This document shows, one piece after another, positions 23,770 to 33,664 of a stretch of 64,000 bases of DNA. A program made the translations under genes and the position numbers. Position 1 is the first letter of the stretch. Each line of letters opens with the position of its first letter. The notes below the pieces were generated by a model, which saw only the letters and a list, made by a program, of their open reading frames with translations, was not told the origin of the DNA and did no database searches. The DNA lies in contig CAIOTF010000042.1 of NCBI GenBank assembly GCA_903861125.1, positions 302,477-366,476 on the forward strand, in the 5' to 3' direction. The stretch is from an uncultured Ignavibacteriota bacterium (GTDB taxonomy: Bacteria; Bacteroidota; Ignavibacteria; UBA10030; UBA8401).

Positions 23770-25935
23770 TCATTTTAGTAAAATCAATTTTTTCGTTTCA
23801 GCGTACGAGCCTGCCTGCAACCGGCAGAAATAGATACCGCTTGAGTGCCCAATTGCATTCCATTCTCGAGTATAATATCCCGATCCCAATTTGTCATTAA
23901 TAATAGTTGCTACCTCATTCCCTAATACATCAAATATTTTTAGCGAAACATTTGACTTCGCTGCAATACTAAAAGAAATAAAGGTTGCAGGATTAAAAGG
24001 ATTTGGATAGTTTTGATACAAACTATAGTTAGGCTGTACGATTTCTGCATTCCCATAAATTAATGCTGCGTCTGTTGTTTTGTTTCGCAAAATTAAGCCA
24101 TTTTCACCTACCGCCCAGCAAATTTCAGCACTGGCAGCACACAAAGACAAAAGGTTAGCTGTTGTAATGGATTTTTCTGCCGCCCATGTCGCACCGCCGT
24201 CTGATGTTTTTGCAATAAAACCTTGAGTTCCGCCTATCCATCCATGACTGTGATCGTAAAAATGAATGCCGGACAACGATTGACTTGTTCCGCTCCATTG
24301 AGGTCCCCATATATCTCCACCATTCGTAGTTTTCCAGATCATTCCGCTGTCACCAACAACCCACCCGGTGTTTGCATCAATAAAGAAAAGTGATCTGGAG
24401 TATTTATCAGTCCAACCACACGTGAACCAATTTTTCCCTCCATCCAACGTTTTTCGAATCGAGATTGCACCATCAATACCATAACCAGTAGAATGATCAA
24501 CAAATTGAGTTTTATAAAGATTTGGAGAAAGAAGAGATAGCCGCCAATCAACGCCACCATTTGTTGTCGTAAGCAACTTGCCTAAACTGCCGGAACCCCC
24601 AACTGCCCATCCATAATTTGCGTCAATAAAATGCACCGACGTGAGCCAGTAGTTGGAACCCTGCTTCTGAATAGACCATGATGCGCCTGCATCTGTTGTT
24701 TTTAATATCGTATATCCATTATTACTACCAAGACGGCCTCCAACAGCCCAACCGGTGGATTTATCAACAAAACAAATAGAAAATAATTCATCCGTTGTAG
24801 TACTGCTTTGCGGAAGCCATTTCGCTCCGCCGTTCGAGGTGTGCAAAATAATACCCTCACTACCGACCGCCCAGCCGTTCAGCGAATCAGTTGCAATTAT
24901 TTGATTGAAATTGGATCCGGTCGCAAACAGACTTAAATTCCAATTTTCTCCTTGGTCCGTTGATTTGTAAATGTATCCATGATTTACAATAAGGGTGCTT
25001 GGCTTAAGAAATTGTATTGATGAAATATTTAAACCATTATATCCAAGATTTGTATAAACCCAGGTATTTCCGGCATCAGTTGTTTTGACAATATGGTTTC
25101 CTCCATTCGAAACCCATCCGGTGCTTGTGTCGGCAAAACTGAGAGCTCCGATTCCCATTCCACTTGAGCCAAGAGAAATTTTTGTCCAGCTCAAACCTCC
25201 GTCGGTCGTCCTATTGAGTGTATTGGTTAAAAAACCTGATTGATATTCCCCACCCCCAACCCACCCATGTTTTTTGTCCGTGAAATACACAACATTTAGA
25301 TAGGTGTTCCCTGATATTGAATTTGATATCCAATGAGACCCGCCATCAATTGTGGTTAGGACGATATTTCCGTAACCTATAATCCATCCCGTACTTGAAT
25401 CGAGGAAATACAGAGCATTGTTAAACGAATTGCCGAGTGTATTTGAAGTACCACTATTTTGTATATTCCACTGTTGTCCGCCATTGGTTGTATGAAGAAT
25501 AACACCATTTTCTCCGGCAATCCATCCAATTTCTGAATTGATAAAAAATACCGAATTCAGTCTGCTAATGATTCCACTTTCCTGATTATTCCAACTTATT
25601 CCACCATCTGTTGTTTTTGCGATCAAACCATTCTCTCCAACAACATAGCCATCGTTTCGCGTAACAGGAAAAATATCAAATCCTATTCCATCTATTTTTG
25701 ATGGCATAAACTGCCATGACTCCCCTGTGTCGGTCGTTCGCACCACTCGACTCCCATAAGCGTCTAACGCCAACCCAAACTTCGAATCCGCAAAATGCAC
25801 CGAACCGGAAGAGAATTGCTGGTTTTGTAAAACCCATTGACTGGATAATTGATTAGTCACGCTTAGACATATTATGAAGATAGTCGCAGCGTATCGGAAG
25901 TATGTAATCAATTTCGTTAATAACATACTGCTCAT
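23770..25935 (-). CDS. secreted YCF48/BNR-type repeat protein with type IX sorting domain
   Basis: About 721 residues: a signal sequence (LITYFRYAATIFIICLSVTNQ), then more than ten repeats of roughly 45 residues with the pattern FxDxxxGWxVGxxGxIxxTTDGGxxW, forming a YCF48-like seven-bladed or larger beta propeller, and an 80-residue C-terminal domain with NYPNPFNPATFISFSI, KIFDVLGNEVATI and SSGIYFCRL. That domain is a Por/type IX secretion (type A) sorting signal, so the protein should be exported through SprA. The start is uncertain: an A9 run lies just upstream, and several ATGs are in reach. It is placed inside the polysaccharide locus between a GT2 gene and the DUF268 gene. Confidence 0.9.
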   Translation of the reverse strand: MSSMLLTKLITYFRYAATIFIICLSVTNQLSSQWVLQNQQFSSGSVHFADSKFGLALDAYGSRVVRTTDTGESWQFMPSKIDGIGFDIFPVTRNDGYVVGENGLIAKTTDGGISWNNQESGIISRLNSVFFINSEIGWIAGENGVILHTTNGGQQWNIQNSGTSNTLGNSFNNALYFLDSSTGWIIGYGNIVLTTIDGGSHWISNSISGNTYLNVVYFTDKKHGWVGGGEYQSGFLTNTLNRTTDGGLSWTKISLGSSGMGIGALSFADTSTGWVSNGGNHIVKTTDAGNTWVYTNLGYNGLNISSIQFLKPSTLIVNHGYIYKSTDQGENWNLSLFATGSNFNQIIATDSLNGWAVGSEGIILHTSNGGAKWLPQSSTTTDELFSICFVDKSTGWAVGGRLGSNNGYTILKTTDAGASWSIQKQGSNYWLTSVHFIDANYGWAVGGSGSLGKLLTTTNGGVDWRLSLLSPNLYKTQFVDHSTGYGIDGAISIRKTLDGGKNWFTCGWTDKYSRSLFFIDANTGWVVGDSGMIWKTTNGGDIWGPQWSGTSQSLSGIHFYDHSHGWIGGTQGFIAKTSDGGATWAAEKSITTANLLSLCAASAEICWAVGENGLILRNKTTDAALIYGNAEIVQPNYSLYQNYPNPFNPATFISFSIAAKSNVSLKIFDVLGNEVATIINDKLGSGYYTREWNAIGHSSGIYFCRLQAGSYAETKKLILLK

Positions 25936-25963
25936 TTTTTTTTCATGTCGGCAACCAATATTA

Positions 25964-26935
25964 TTAAATTTCCCATTGTTCTGCTCTCCCTTTAACACCA
26001 TTAATATATTTCCAGCGCGATGTCAGCATTCTCATCATAGAAAAAATAGAATACCAAGCCTTTTTTAATAATAATTTATCTAAAGATACAATGCCGATAG
26101 TAAGATAACGTATAACCCGCAGCGTCAAACCAAAATATTTCATGAGAACCAGCATTAACTTTTTAAAATACGAAAAGTGTTTTTGGTAAAAGAGGATCTG
26201 ACTGCGGTGCGTCCAGACTACCGATCGTAAATTGATACCGCTCATTCCGCCGTAGAAGTGGTATATTTCGGCACACGGAGTATACCATACCTCAAAACCT
26301 GCTTTTTTTGCGAGATAGCAATAATCAAGATCTTCGGTGTACATAAAATATTGTTCATCCAGGAGGCCGACCGTATCGATCACTTCCCGTCGGATAAGAT
26401 AAAATGCACCAATAAGCCAGTCTACCTGATTGTCTTTCGCATAGTCAAGGTATGTTAGGTGGTAGCTTCCAAACAGTTTCGTCTTAGGAAATAGCCGATA
26501 CATAAATGTCGCTTCGGAGAACATGTTCCACACTGTAGGAAAAGAATATGAATTGGCCTGAAATCTGCCGTCCTGGTACATCAATTTACAGGAGCATATT
26601 CCGGATTTGGGATGTTCTTCCATAAAACGAATTGTTTTCTGGATAGCTCCATCAAGAATTTCGGTATCCGGATTCAATAAGAGTACATATCGGGAAGTTG
26701 TTTCTTTCACTGCCTGATTATTCGCTGCTGCAAACCCAACATTATGTTCATTCCTGAAAAATGCTATATCAGGAAATTCACTCGCCATCAGTTCTCGTGT
26801 TTGATCGGTCGATGCATTGTCAACAACAATGATCTCGTACGAAATGCCCGTTGTTTGCTGTATCACCGAATGCAGACATGTCCGGAGAAAATCCTTAGAA
26901 TTGTATGTAACGATGACAATGGAGAGGTCTTTCAT
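25964..26935 (-). CDS. GT2 glycosyltransferase (rhamnosyltransferase-like)
   Basis: The 323-residue protein has LSIVIVTYNSKDFL, IIVVDNASTDQT, NVGFAAANNQAV, VLLLNPDTEIL and YTEDLDYCYLAKKAG, the standard motifs of WbbL/RfbF-like GT-A enzymes. It is closely similar in motif wording and layout to the GT2 half of the fusion protein at the end of the locus, suggesting that both come from one ancestral transferase. A C-terminal amphipathic/hydrophobic stretch (LMLVLMKYFGLTLRVIRYL) may bind the membrane. With rfbB upstream in the locus, a dTDP-deoxysugar donor is plausible but unproven. Confidence 0.9.
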   Translation of the reverse strand: MKDLSIVIVTYNSKDFLRTCLHSVIQQTTGISYEIIVVDNASTDQTRELMASEFPDIAFFRNEHNVGFAAANNQAVKETTSRYVLLLNPDTEILDGAIQKTIRFMEEHPKSGICSCKLMYQDGRFQANSYSFPTVWNMFSEATFMYRLFPKTKLFGSYHLTYLDYAKDNQVDWLIGAFYLIRREVIDTVGLLDEQYFMYTEDLDYCYLAKKAGFEVWYTPCAEIYHFYGGMSGINLRSVVWTHRSQILFYQKHFSYFKKLMLVLMKYFGLTLRVIRYLTIGIVSLDKLLLKKAWYSIFSMMRMLTSRWKYINGVKGRAEQWEI

Positions 26936-26941
26936 AGGACA

Positions 26942-28261
26942 CTATTCCGCCGGTATTAACTGCTTCTGTTTATTTGCTTTTATTCGATCTAACAAGGATC
27001 CGATCGTTAACGAACTGATTAGGTACACAAGCAGTGCACCCATACGAGTTGCCATAGTAAAGTAGCTGAGTCCGACAACCACGAATAATAATGTGGCAAT
27101 AGTAAGGTCGGTATATCTTCCATGGTCTTTGTAGCGGAACCAATACAACGATGTCAGCAGGCCGATAATATAGGGGCCGAGTAAAATGCCGGCCATACCA
27201 AAATCTCCGTGCAGCTCGCGTAAATATGTTCCTGTGTTTGTCCAGACAGGAGTTTTATATCCCACCTGATACGTATTCACCGTACGTTCGTAACCGAATT
27301 TTTCCAGTATCCGGTAGATCGGCGAAAATGTATGGCCGCCGAAAGGAGTTTGCTCTCCTCCGTCTTTGAAATACTGGTCGAGAACCCCATTGTGAGCGCT
27401 AAAATAGAGATAGATGGATGGCGTAATAAAACTTGCTTTGCTGAATTTCGAGAGGGCTTTCGATGTTCCGGTAAAACCTTCGGATGGTTTTCGGATGCTG
27501 CGAATAAATTCCGCTCCACCTGCAATGATCATCACAATCACCATCATCATTGCAAATTTTTTAAACTTCGATGAGAACTGCCTGTCTTTTCGAACATCTT
27601 TTTTCTGCGAAATAAAATATGAACTTGTATAAATAATAGCTGCGACCAGTATATCCACCCTGCCCATGTTTGCAAAGTCGATCATGACCACAATAATGAG
27701 AGGCAGGATTCCGGCGAGCGATATTTTCCCAATGCGTGCAGTGTAATGTCCGCCCAGCATCGCTGCCGCAAAGACCAGCGAGCTCAGATACGGAATACTT
27801 CCCGGCAACCCTCCGCCTTCGGATACCCGGTACGAGTACAGCAAGTTACCCATCACCAGTGCATTAGTGAAACTACCAAAAACTTTTGTAACAATGTAAA
27901 GGCTATGAAGAGCAGCAAATAGCGTAATGATATTCAGTCCCCAAAGGACGTTCTTTAGGATTTTTTGCATTCCATCATCTATATCGGCCGGTACCGCTAT
28001 TTGGATATTTTTTTTCTGCCTGTTAAGCCGGGCAAAAGCCACCGTGACTGATCCAAAAAGAAATGAGAGCCAACCGGTCGCAATAATCATCCATGTGCGT
28101 GCTTCTATAGGATAATATTGGATGAAACGCATTTCGTACAGGGATAATGTAACGCACCAGGTAGCAGAATAGACAGAGACATGATTGAACCATTTTCCGA
28201 ATGTCATTCGGCCGATGGCAATGCCAATCATTGCAGCACTGAGTATGATCAATATTGACAT
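26942..28261 (-). CDS. O-antigen/oligosaccharide repeat polymerase (Wzy-like)
   Basis: The 439-residue protein is an inner-membrane protein with ten or more helices and a larger extracytoplasmic loop at about residues 270-360 (containing GGEQTPFGGHTFSPIYR). This is the general layout of Wzy polymerases that join repeat units on the periplasmic side. Sequence conservation within this family is low, so the call rests on topology and position between Wzx and a glycosyltransferase. It starts four bases after the flippase gene. Confidence 0.8.
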   Translation of the reverse strand: MSILIILSAAMIGIAIGRMTFGKWFNHVSVYSATWCVTLSLYEMRFIQYYPIEARTWMIIATGWLSFLFGSVTVAFARLNRQKKNIQIAVPADIDDGMQKILKNVLWGLNIITLFAALHSLYIVTKVFGSFTNALVMGNLLYSYRVSEGGGLPGSIPYLSSLVFAAAMLGGHYTARIGKISLAGILPLIIVVMIDFANMGRVDILVAAIIYTSSYFISQKKDVRKDRQFSSKFKKFAMMMVIVMIIAGGAEFIRSIRKPSEGFTGTSKALSKFSKASFITPSIYLYFSAHNGVLDQYFKDGGEQTPFGGHTFSPIYRILEKFGYERTVNTYQVGYKTPVWTNTGTYLRELHGDFGMAGILLGPYIIGLLTSLYWFRYKDHGRYTDLTIATLLFVVVGLSYFTMATRMGALLVYLISSLTIGSLLDRIKANKQKQLIPAE

Positions 28262-28264
28262 GAC

Positions 28265-29797
28265 TTATCCAAATATTTTTCTGCGAAGCTGCATAAAGAA
28301 TACCCGGTCAGAGGAGTCGAAACTGTGAAACCAGGTAACTCCGCAATAGATCATAAAGAATACAACCGTTGAAATTATTTTCCCTGCAGAATTACCGAAA
28401 TACACGATCGTGATCAACAGCATCGAAAGGAACGGCAGCAGCGGAACTTTTCCTTTTGCAAGACCCAGACTTTTTCGGATGGAAATCTTAATAGTGTACC
28501 GCTGAGTGGTGTAGAAAAGAAGAGCGGCATCGATGAATACCCGAACGCTCCATGCTGTAGCTGCACCTGCGATCCCGAAGAGAGGGATAAGTATAACGTT
28601 TAAGACGACAACTACCAGTAGTTCAATAAAGTGCAATTTAGCCGTCAAGTCCGGCCGGCCGTACGCATGCAGAACCGTTGTTGGTATCTGTGCAAGCGAA
28701 TTGAACAATAAACCAACTGCCAATATTTGGAACACAACAACACTGTTTCGAGCGAAATCCGCACCCAGCCACAATTGCACGATCTCCTGGGCAAAAAGAA
28801 TGAATCCCAGAATAAGAGGTATCATGATCACGGTTAAATATTTCACCGAGCGTTCGTACAAAAGTATCAGTGTACTTTCATTCCCGGCTTTTGTCGAGTG
28901 ACCGCTCATAACCGGAAACAGTGTTGCCGTAAAACTTATCGATAAAACAAGAACTCGGGTGAGCGCTTCCTGCGGAACACTATAATAGGCCACGGCAGAC
29001 AGAGTGAGAAAGATTCCAATGAAGAATCTATCCAGGTAAAGGAATAAGGGACTGATGATCTGAGAAATGGTTACCCATCCACCAAAGGACCAGAGTTTCT
29101 TCAACGTTGACCGATCAATGAACATATATTCACGGAAGATACCTGGAATAATGACCGGAAGGGTTACGAAAGCAACAATGGCAAAAACAACCCTGACACC
29201 AACGGCCAGAATGATGATCGATTCAAGACCATAGTGCCATTCCAGCAGCAGCACCGAACCAACCCATTGAACAATTCCGGTCAATGCCTGATACAGATTA
29301 ACAAGATCGAAACGCTGCAATGCCATTTGAAAACCTTTTAACGTTCCGAAGATGATCAGGAATGGAATGCCGATACCGGCGATCGTAAAGAATCGTATCG
29401 CATCGTTTCTCAGCACACTGTCGATCTTGAAAATCGTGTCAACAGCATATGGCGTTGCGGCAATAATGAATGTGGATGTAACGATGCTCAATAACAGTGT
29501 GCTGATCAAGGATGTCCATACCACTTTGGGAATTTCGGCACGGTCATCGTTGGCAACCGCTTCGGAAAGAAATTTTGTATTCGCTCTGCTTATTCCAAAA
29601 TCCAACAAACTGAAATATCCGATCAAAGCCCACACTAAGGAAAATAGTCCGAATTGCTCTTCCCCGAGTTTACGGATGAGAATGGGGATTGCCCACAGCG
29701 CGAGAACAACGAAGATCCCCTGGGAGAAGAGATTATACGCGGTATTCCGAACAAGCGAAGAAGACAATGAAGGAATTGATCCGGATTCCTTTTTCAT
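28265..29797 (-). CDS. oligosaccharide flippase (Wzx) of the main polysaccharide locus
   Basis: The 510-residue protein has twelve to fourteen hydrophobic helices and starts with SLVRNTAYNLFSQGIFVVL, the common opening of the MOP-family repeat-unit flippases. ISRANTKFLSEAVANDD in the first loop region is also typical. It would move undecaprenyl-linked repeat units to the periplasm for Wzy. I use the ATG; a TTG three codons upstream would overlap the Wzz stop by four bases (TTGA) and is equally possible. Confidence 0.9.
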   Translation of the reverse strand: MKKESGSIPSLSSSLVRNTAYNLFSQGIFVVLALWAIPILIRKLGEEQFGLFSLVWALIGYFSLLDFGISRANTKFLSEAVANDDRAEIPKVVWTSLISTLLLSIVTSTFIIAATPYAVDTIFKIDSVLRNDAIRFFTIAGIGIPFLIIFGTLKGFQMALQRFDLVNLYQALTGIVQWVGSVLLLEWHYGLESIIILAVGVRVVFAIVAFVTLPVIIPGIFREYMFIDRSTLKKLWSFGGWVTISQIISPLFLYLDRFFIGIFLTLSAVAYYSVPQEALTRVLVLSISFTATLFPVMSGHSTKAGNESTLILLYERSVKYLTVIMIPLILGFILFAQEIVQLWLGADFARNSVVVFQILAVGLLFNSLAQIPTTVLHAYGRPDLTAKLHFIELLVVVVLNVILIPLFGIAGAATAWSVRVFIDAALLFYTTQRYTIKISIRKSLGLAKGKVPLLPFLSMLLITIVYFGNSAGKIISTVVFFMIYCGVTWFHSFDSSDRVFFMQLRRKIFG

Positions 29798-29802
29798 AAG
29801 AG

Positions 29803-30972
29803 TCAATTTGCCGGCCCGTTTTCCTGAATCTTGTACAATCCAGAAATTTTACTGACCCACCGCTGCAGGGAAATCACTAACTGGTTACCATCAGTGTGCA
29901 ATTTTTTAATCCCTTGCATCAGAAATGCCATTGCTATTGAGAATATAAGAGTCAGGAAGGAAAAGAAAAGAACTATAAGAGACCGCTGTGGCTTTGTCTT
30001 TTTTTCCGGAGGTACGGCCTTATCCAGTACAAGTAAAACAGGAATATCTTTTTGTTCATCAATCTTTGCTTGTTCATAGACTGGAAGTACAAATTCAAGA
30101 ATTCTCTGCTGGGTTACGACTTCCCTGTATAAGCGAAAGCTTTCAAGTCCTGCATTCGGGAACACTTCCAGTCTTTTGTTCAATTCAGAGATCTCAAATT
30201 TCAGTTGACGCATGTAAGAATCTTCGGCTGAAACCGTCTTCTGCAATACGGCAACCTCAATATCTTTTTTCACTTTCATTGCGTATAACTCAGCGTACGC
30301 AGCAACTCCAGAATTCTTTTCATCTGTTGAAATCATAACGCCGGTTTTTTCCTGGTATGCACGCAGCGCATCCTCGGCGACCTTAAGTTCCGAACGGCAT
30401 TTATCAAGACGATGTTCTATGAATTCTCTGTTTGTCTTAGCTTCTAAGGTGCCAAGTTTTGTATTAACCTCGTTCAAGACTTCTACAAAATAATTCGCCA
30501 TCTCCGATGCTCTTACAGGATCTTTATCATACACCTGTATCGAGATATCGTCATCTGATTCTTCCTCAAAACTCACATTGTCGAATAATTCCTTCACCGC
30601 CAATTCCACAGATTTGTTTTTTGTATCATACACGGTTGTCAGATCGAAACGCTTCACCACTCTTTCCATTGTTGAACGGCTTCGAAGAATTGCAAAATAA
30701 TTATATGAACCTGTTTTCTGGCCGATGCCGCCAAGCTTACCCAGGCTGCCGAGACCTTTAAGCAGCGAACTTGCCCCGCCAAGGTTGCCGAAAATATCCG
30801 GCTGTTTCGGCGGGAGCAGCGTTGTTGTCGATTTATACCAGTTGGGAAGCAGTAACGTAATACCCACGGTGAGAAGAGCCACCGCAATAAAATTGATGAC
30901 GATAAATTTCCGCCATCGCAACAGGATCGATAAATATTCTAACATATTTGAATGTTCGCTCATTTTATTCAT
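29803..30972 (-). CDS. Wzz-type polysaccharide chain-length/export regulator
   Basis: The 389-residue protein has two membrane helices, at about residues 20-45 (FIVINFIAVALLTVGITLLL, one hydrophobic run) and about 335-360, flanking a periplasmic helical domain with a PPKQPD segment after the first helix and the PEKKTKPQRSLIVLF motif before the second. This is the Wzz/PCP architecture that sets polymer length. There is no Walker-type tyrosine kinase domain fused to it and no separate BY-kinase gene nearby. It lies between the SLBB export protein and Wzx. Confidence 0.92.
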   Translation of the reverse strand: MNKMSEHSNMLEYLSILLRWRKFIVINFIAVALLTVGITLLLPNWYKSTTTLLPPKQPDIFGNLGGASSLLKGLGSLGKLGGIGQKTGSYNYFAILRSRSTMERVVKRFDLTTVYDTKNKSVELAVKELFDNVSFEEESDDDISIQVYDKDPVRASEMANYFVEVLNEVNTKLGTLEAKTNREFIEHRLDKCRSELKVAEDALRAYQEKTGVMISTDEKNSGVAAYAELYAMKVKKDIEVAVLQKTVSAEDSYMRQLKFEISELNKRLEVFPNAGLESFRLYREVVTQQRILEFVLPVYEQAKIDEQKDIPVLLVLDKAVPPEKKTKPQRSLIVLFFSFLTLIFSIAMAFLMQGIKKLHTDGNQLVISLQRWVSKISGLYKIQENGPAN

Positions 30973-30994
30973 TACCGTTCATTATTAATTGTAA

Positions 30995-32599
30995 TTACTT
31001 TGTCGCTAAAACATACAAACTTACTACTGTTGCAAGAATTCCAAAAACCTGACTATATACCGTCAGATAATAATTGAATGGATGATACGGTTCTTTCGGC
31101 ACCCAAACATAGTCTCCTTCTTCAATCGTCGTTTTCCCCGGTTCCAGCCATTGCCGTGTTGCCGCTTTAATCACTTTCATATCGCTGCGTGCATCGCCTG
31201 TAATGCCGCCTGATTGCGCTATATAATAATTGATATCCTTGTTCGGCGCAAATAGTACGTGGCCAGGATTGACAACCTGCCCGAACACATACACTGTTTT
31301 CTTTTTTACGGCAATGCGGATCTCATCACCATCTCTGAGCAAAACATCTTTTTGCGGATTATTTTTTTCCAGCATCTCGGTAAAATCGCTGACAACAAGT
31401 TCGCGGTTGATGCGGATATCTGTTTCAAGGTAATAATATGCACTGTCTTCGGGCGTTATTCCTCCCCGCCCGCTTTCCAGTCGTTCAATAGCAATATCAG
31501 TAGAGTTCACTGAACGTCGGAACAGTTGAGAGTTTTTGAGCGAAGCAAACGGTGTAACACCGCCGGCCAGGCGTACTATTTCCGATGCATAGGTGGAATC
31601 TTTCGTTATAGGATACGTCCCCGGATATTTCACTTCACCGGTTACCGTCACATTCGTTGCGCGTTGCGAAATATAATGAGCAAACACTACAATCCTGTCT
31701 CCGCGCTGAAGCCGGACATCGTTTTGACCTCTGTTTTTGATCTTGCGGAGATCTATTCGGATATATTCAGGTTGAGCGGATTCATCATACCGTGTTAAGA
31801 GGACGTTTCCGCTGTCAGCAATCTTTGAAAGTCCACGCGCAATGGAAAGCATCCCAATCAAACTATCTCCATCAACGAACTCGAATGATCCCTGTTTGTT
31901 CACTGCACCATACACTGCAATAAAATTTGTTTGGAGCGTTTTGGGAGGGACAATAACAACATCACCATCCCGCAGCAACGGATTGTAGGCATTTACTTTG
32001 GTTGCATAATATTTTTCAATATCGACCGGCTGCCGTGAACCATCGGAATGTTCCAGAATAATATTCCGTTGCGCAATTGTCGTATCGGCCGGCTTACGTT
32101 CGTCCTTGCGGAAATTTACGACCATGTCAACGCGCTGCGTGGCCTGCACATAGCGTTTCCCCTCTTCCTCAATGGCTCCTTTTATCGTTACCATAAATGT
32201 TCGTGGCGAGAAAAGCGTGAAGGAGGCATTCCCTGAAAGATATTTTTTCTTGATTTCTGCCAGTACCGATTTCTTTGCTGTCTCAAGCGTTAATCCACTA
32301 ATAGCAACTTCGTTGACGGTCGGGATAACGACCGTCCCTTCCGGCGTTACCGGAACCTGAAACATCAGCGGAACCGCCGACCAGATACTGACGCTAAAAA
32401 TATCCCCCGGGCCTACGATGTATTCCTTCGGATCGACCGGTCCGTCCATAATCACCGAGAGTGTAGGACTGATGATCTGCGGAGTTTTTGCTGAAGATGT
32501 TGAAGTTTTAGATTCTTCTTCACGGTCGCGTAATTGTGAAAACGTTATGCCTGTGAGACACAACAGTAACACTATATAGATATTTTTTATACGGTTCAT
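30995..32599 (-). CDS. SLBB-domain polysaccharide export protein (Wza-like)
   Basis: The 534-residue protein has a signal peptide (MNRIKNIYIVLLLCLTGITFSQ), a poly-export domain at about 58-165 (YIVGPGDIFSVSIW, VTPEGTVVIPTVNEV) and at least three SLBB-type beta-grasp modules (FIAVYGAVNKQGSFEF, VTVTGEVKYPGTYP, VYVFGQVVNPGHVLF). A hydrophobic segment ends the chain (VFGILATVVSLYVLA). The signal region does not offer a lipobox cysteine at the cleavage site, unlike Wza. Together with Wzz it should form the export channel. It follows rfbB by six bases. Confidence 0.92.
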   Translation of the reverse strand: MNRIKNIYIVLLLCLTGITFSQLRDREEESKTSTSSAKTPQIISPTLSVIMDGPVDPKEYIVGPGDIFSVSIWSAVPLMFQVPVTPEGTVVIPTVNEVAISGLTLETAKKSVLAEIKKKYLSGNASFTLFSPRTFMVTIKGAIEEEGKRYVQATQRVDMVVNFRKDERKPADTTIAQRNIILEHSDGSRQPVDIEKYYATKVNAYNPLLRDGDVVIVPPKTLQTNFIAVYGAVNKQGSFEFVDGDSLIGMLSIARGLSKIADSGNVLLTRYDESAQPEYIRIDLRKIKNRGQNDVRLQRGDRIVVFAHYISQRATNVTVTGEVKYPGTYPITKDSTYASEIVRLAGGVTPFASLKNSQLFRRSVNSTDIAIERLESGRGGITPEDSAYYYLETDIRINRELVVSDFTEMLEKNNPQKDVLLRDGDEIRIAVKKKTVYVFGQVVNPGHVLFAPNKDINYYIAQSGGITGDARSDMKVIKAATRQWLEPGKTTIEEGDYVWVPKEPYHPFNYYLTVYSQVFGILATVVSLYVLATK

Positions 32600-32605
32600 T
32601 GTATT

Positions 32606-33622
32606 TTACTTCCGATCGGAATATTGTTCTTCATAATATTTTTTATAATCCCCGCTGATAATCCTCTCCCACCATTTCTTATTCTCTAAATACCAACGGA
32701 CAGTTTTTTTGATACCGTTCTCGAACTGATATGCGGGAACCCAACCAAGTTCATTTTTGATCTTTGCCGCATCGATGGCATACCGTTTATCGTGCCCCGG
32801 ACGGTCCTTCACGTATGTGATGAGTGATTCCGGTTTGCCAATTTCTTTTAGAACCAGTTTCACTATATCGATATTTTTCCACTCGTTGTGTCCGCCGATG
32901 TTATAGACATCGCCTACCGTTCCTTTGTGAAGAACAACATCAAGGGCCGAACAATGATCTTCCACATACAGCCAATCGCGCACATTTGATCCATCGCCAT
33001 ACACCGGAAGAGATTTATTGTTCAACGCATTGGCGATCATTAGCGGGATCAGTTTTTCCGGAAATTGATACGGTCCGTAATTGTTGGAGCATCGGGTAAC
33101 AACCCCGGGGAAACCGAATGTATGCTGATACGCGAGCACGAGCATATCGGATGATGCTTTGCTTGCTGAATACGGGCTGTTGGGATGAAGCGACGTTTCT
33201 TCCGTAAAATATCCGGTTGCACCGAGCGAACCATACACTTCGTCCGTGGAGACATGAAGAAAGCGTTCAATTCCGATCTCACGGGAAACATCAAGCAAAA
33301 CTTGCGTTCCCACTACATTGGTATGCACAAAAACGGCAGGACCGGTGATGCTTCTGTCAACATGTGATTCGGCTGCGAAATGAACTATCGTATCAATTGA
33401 ATGATCACGAAAAGCTTTTAACACATGCTCCCTGTTGCAAATATCCCCTTTTACAAAGGTATAATTTGAATTTGATTCAATTGCTGTGAGATTTTCCAAA
33501 TTTCCTGCATATGTCAGAGAGTCGATATTAACGATTTTATAGCCGGGATATTTGTTCAGCATGAAATGAACAAAATTGCTCCCAATAAAACCTGCTCCTC
33601 CTGTAACGAGAATGTTTTTCAT
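32606..33622 (-). CDS. rfbB: dTDP-glucose 4,6-dehydratase
   Basis: It forms dTDP-4-keto-6-deoxyglucose, the precursor of rhamnose and other deoxysugars. The 338-residue SDR protein has the NAD loop VTGGAGFIGSNFV, FAAESHVDRSI, HVSTDEVYGSL with the catalytic Thr-Asp-Glu, and the YSASKASSD Tyr/Lys pair, then CSNNYGPYQFPEKLIP and GHDKRYAIDA. It is the first gene of the polysaccharide locus. rfbA, rfbC and rfbD are absent from the window, so the final sugar is not defined. Confidence 0.96.
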   Translation of the reverse strand: MKNILVTGGAGFIGSNFVHFMLNKYPGYKIVNIDSLTYAGNLENLTAIESNSNYTFVKGDICNREHVLKAFRDHSIDTIVHFAAESHVDRSITGPAVFVHTNVVGTQVLLDVSREIGIERFLHVSTDEVYGSLGATGYFTEETSLHPNSPYSASKASSDMLVLAYQHTFGFPGVVTRCSNNYGPYQFPEKLIPLMIANALNNKSLPVYGDGSNVRDWLYVEDHCSALDVVLHKGTVGDVYNIGGHNEWKNIDIVKLVLKEIGKPESLITYVKDRPGHDKRYAIDAAKIKNELGWVPAYQFENGIKKTVRWYLENKKWWERIISGDYKKYYEEQYSDRK

Positions 33623-33664
33623 CGGACCTAAAATTTATTTATGAATTTAAGAATTTACGAAAAA

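Noticed and set aside
25935..25964. Alternative start of the YCF48 protein in the A9 run (ATG AAA AAA AAA)
   Set aside because: That ATG is out of frame with the signal sequence and soon meets TGA. A sequencing error in the A-run could put it in frame, but there is no way to decide here.
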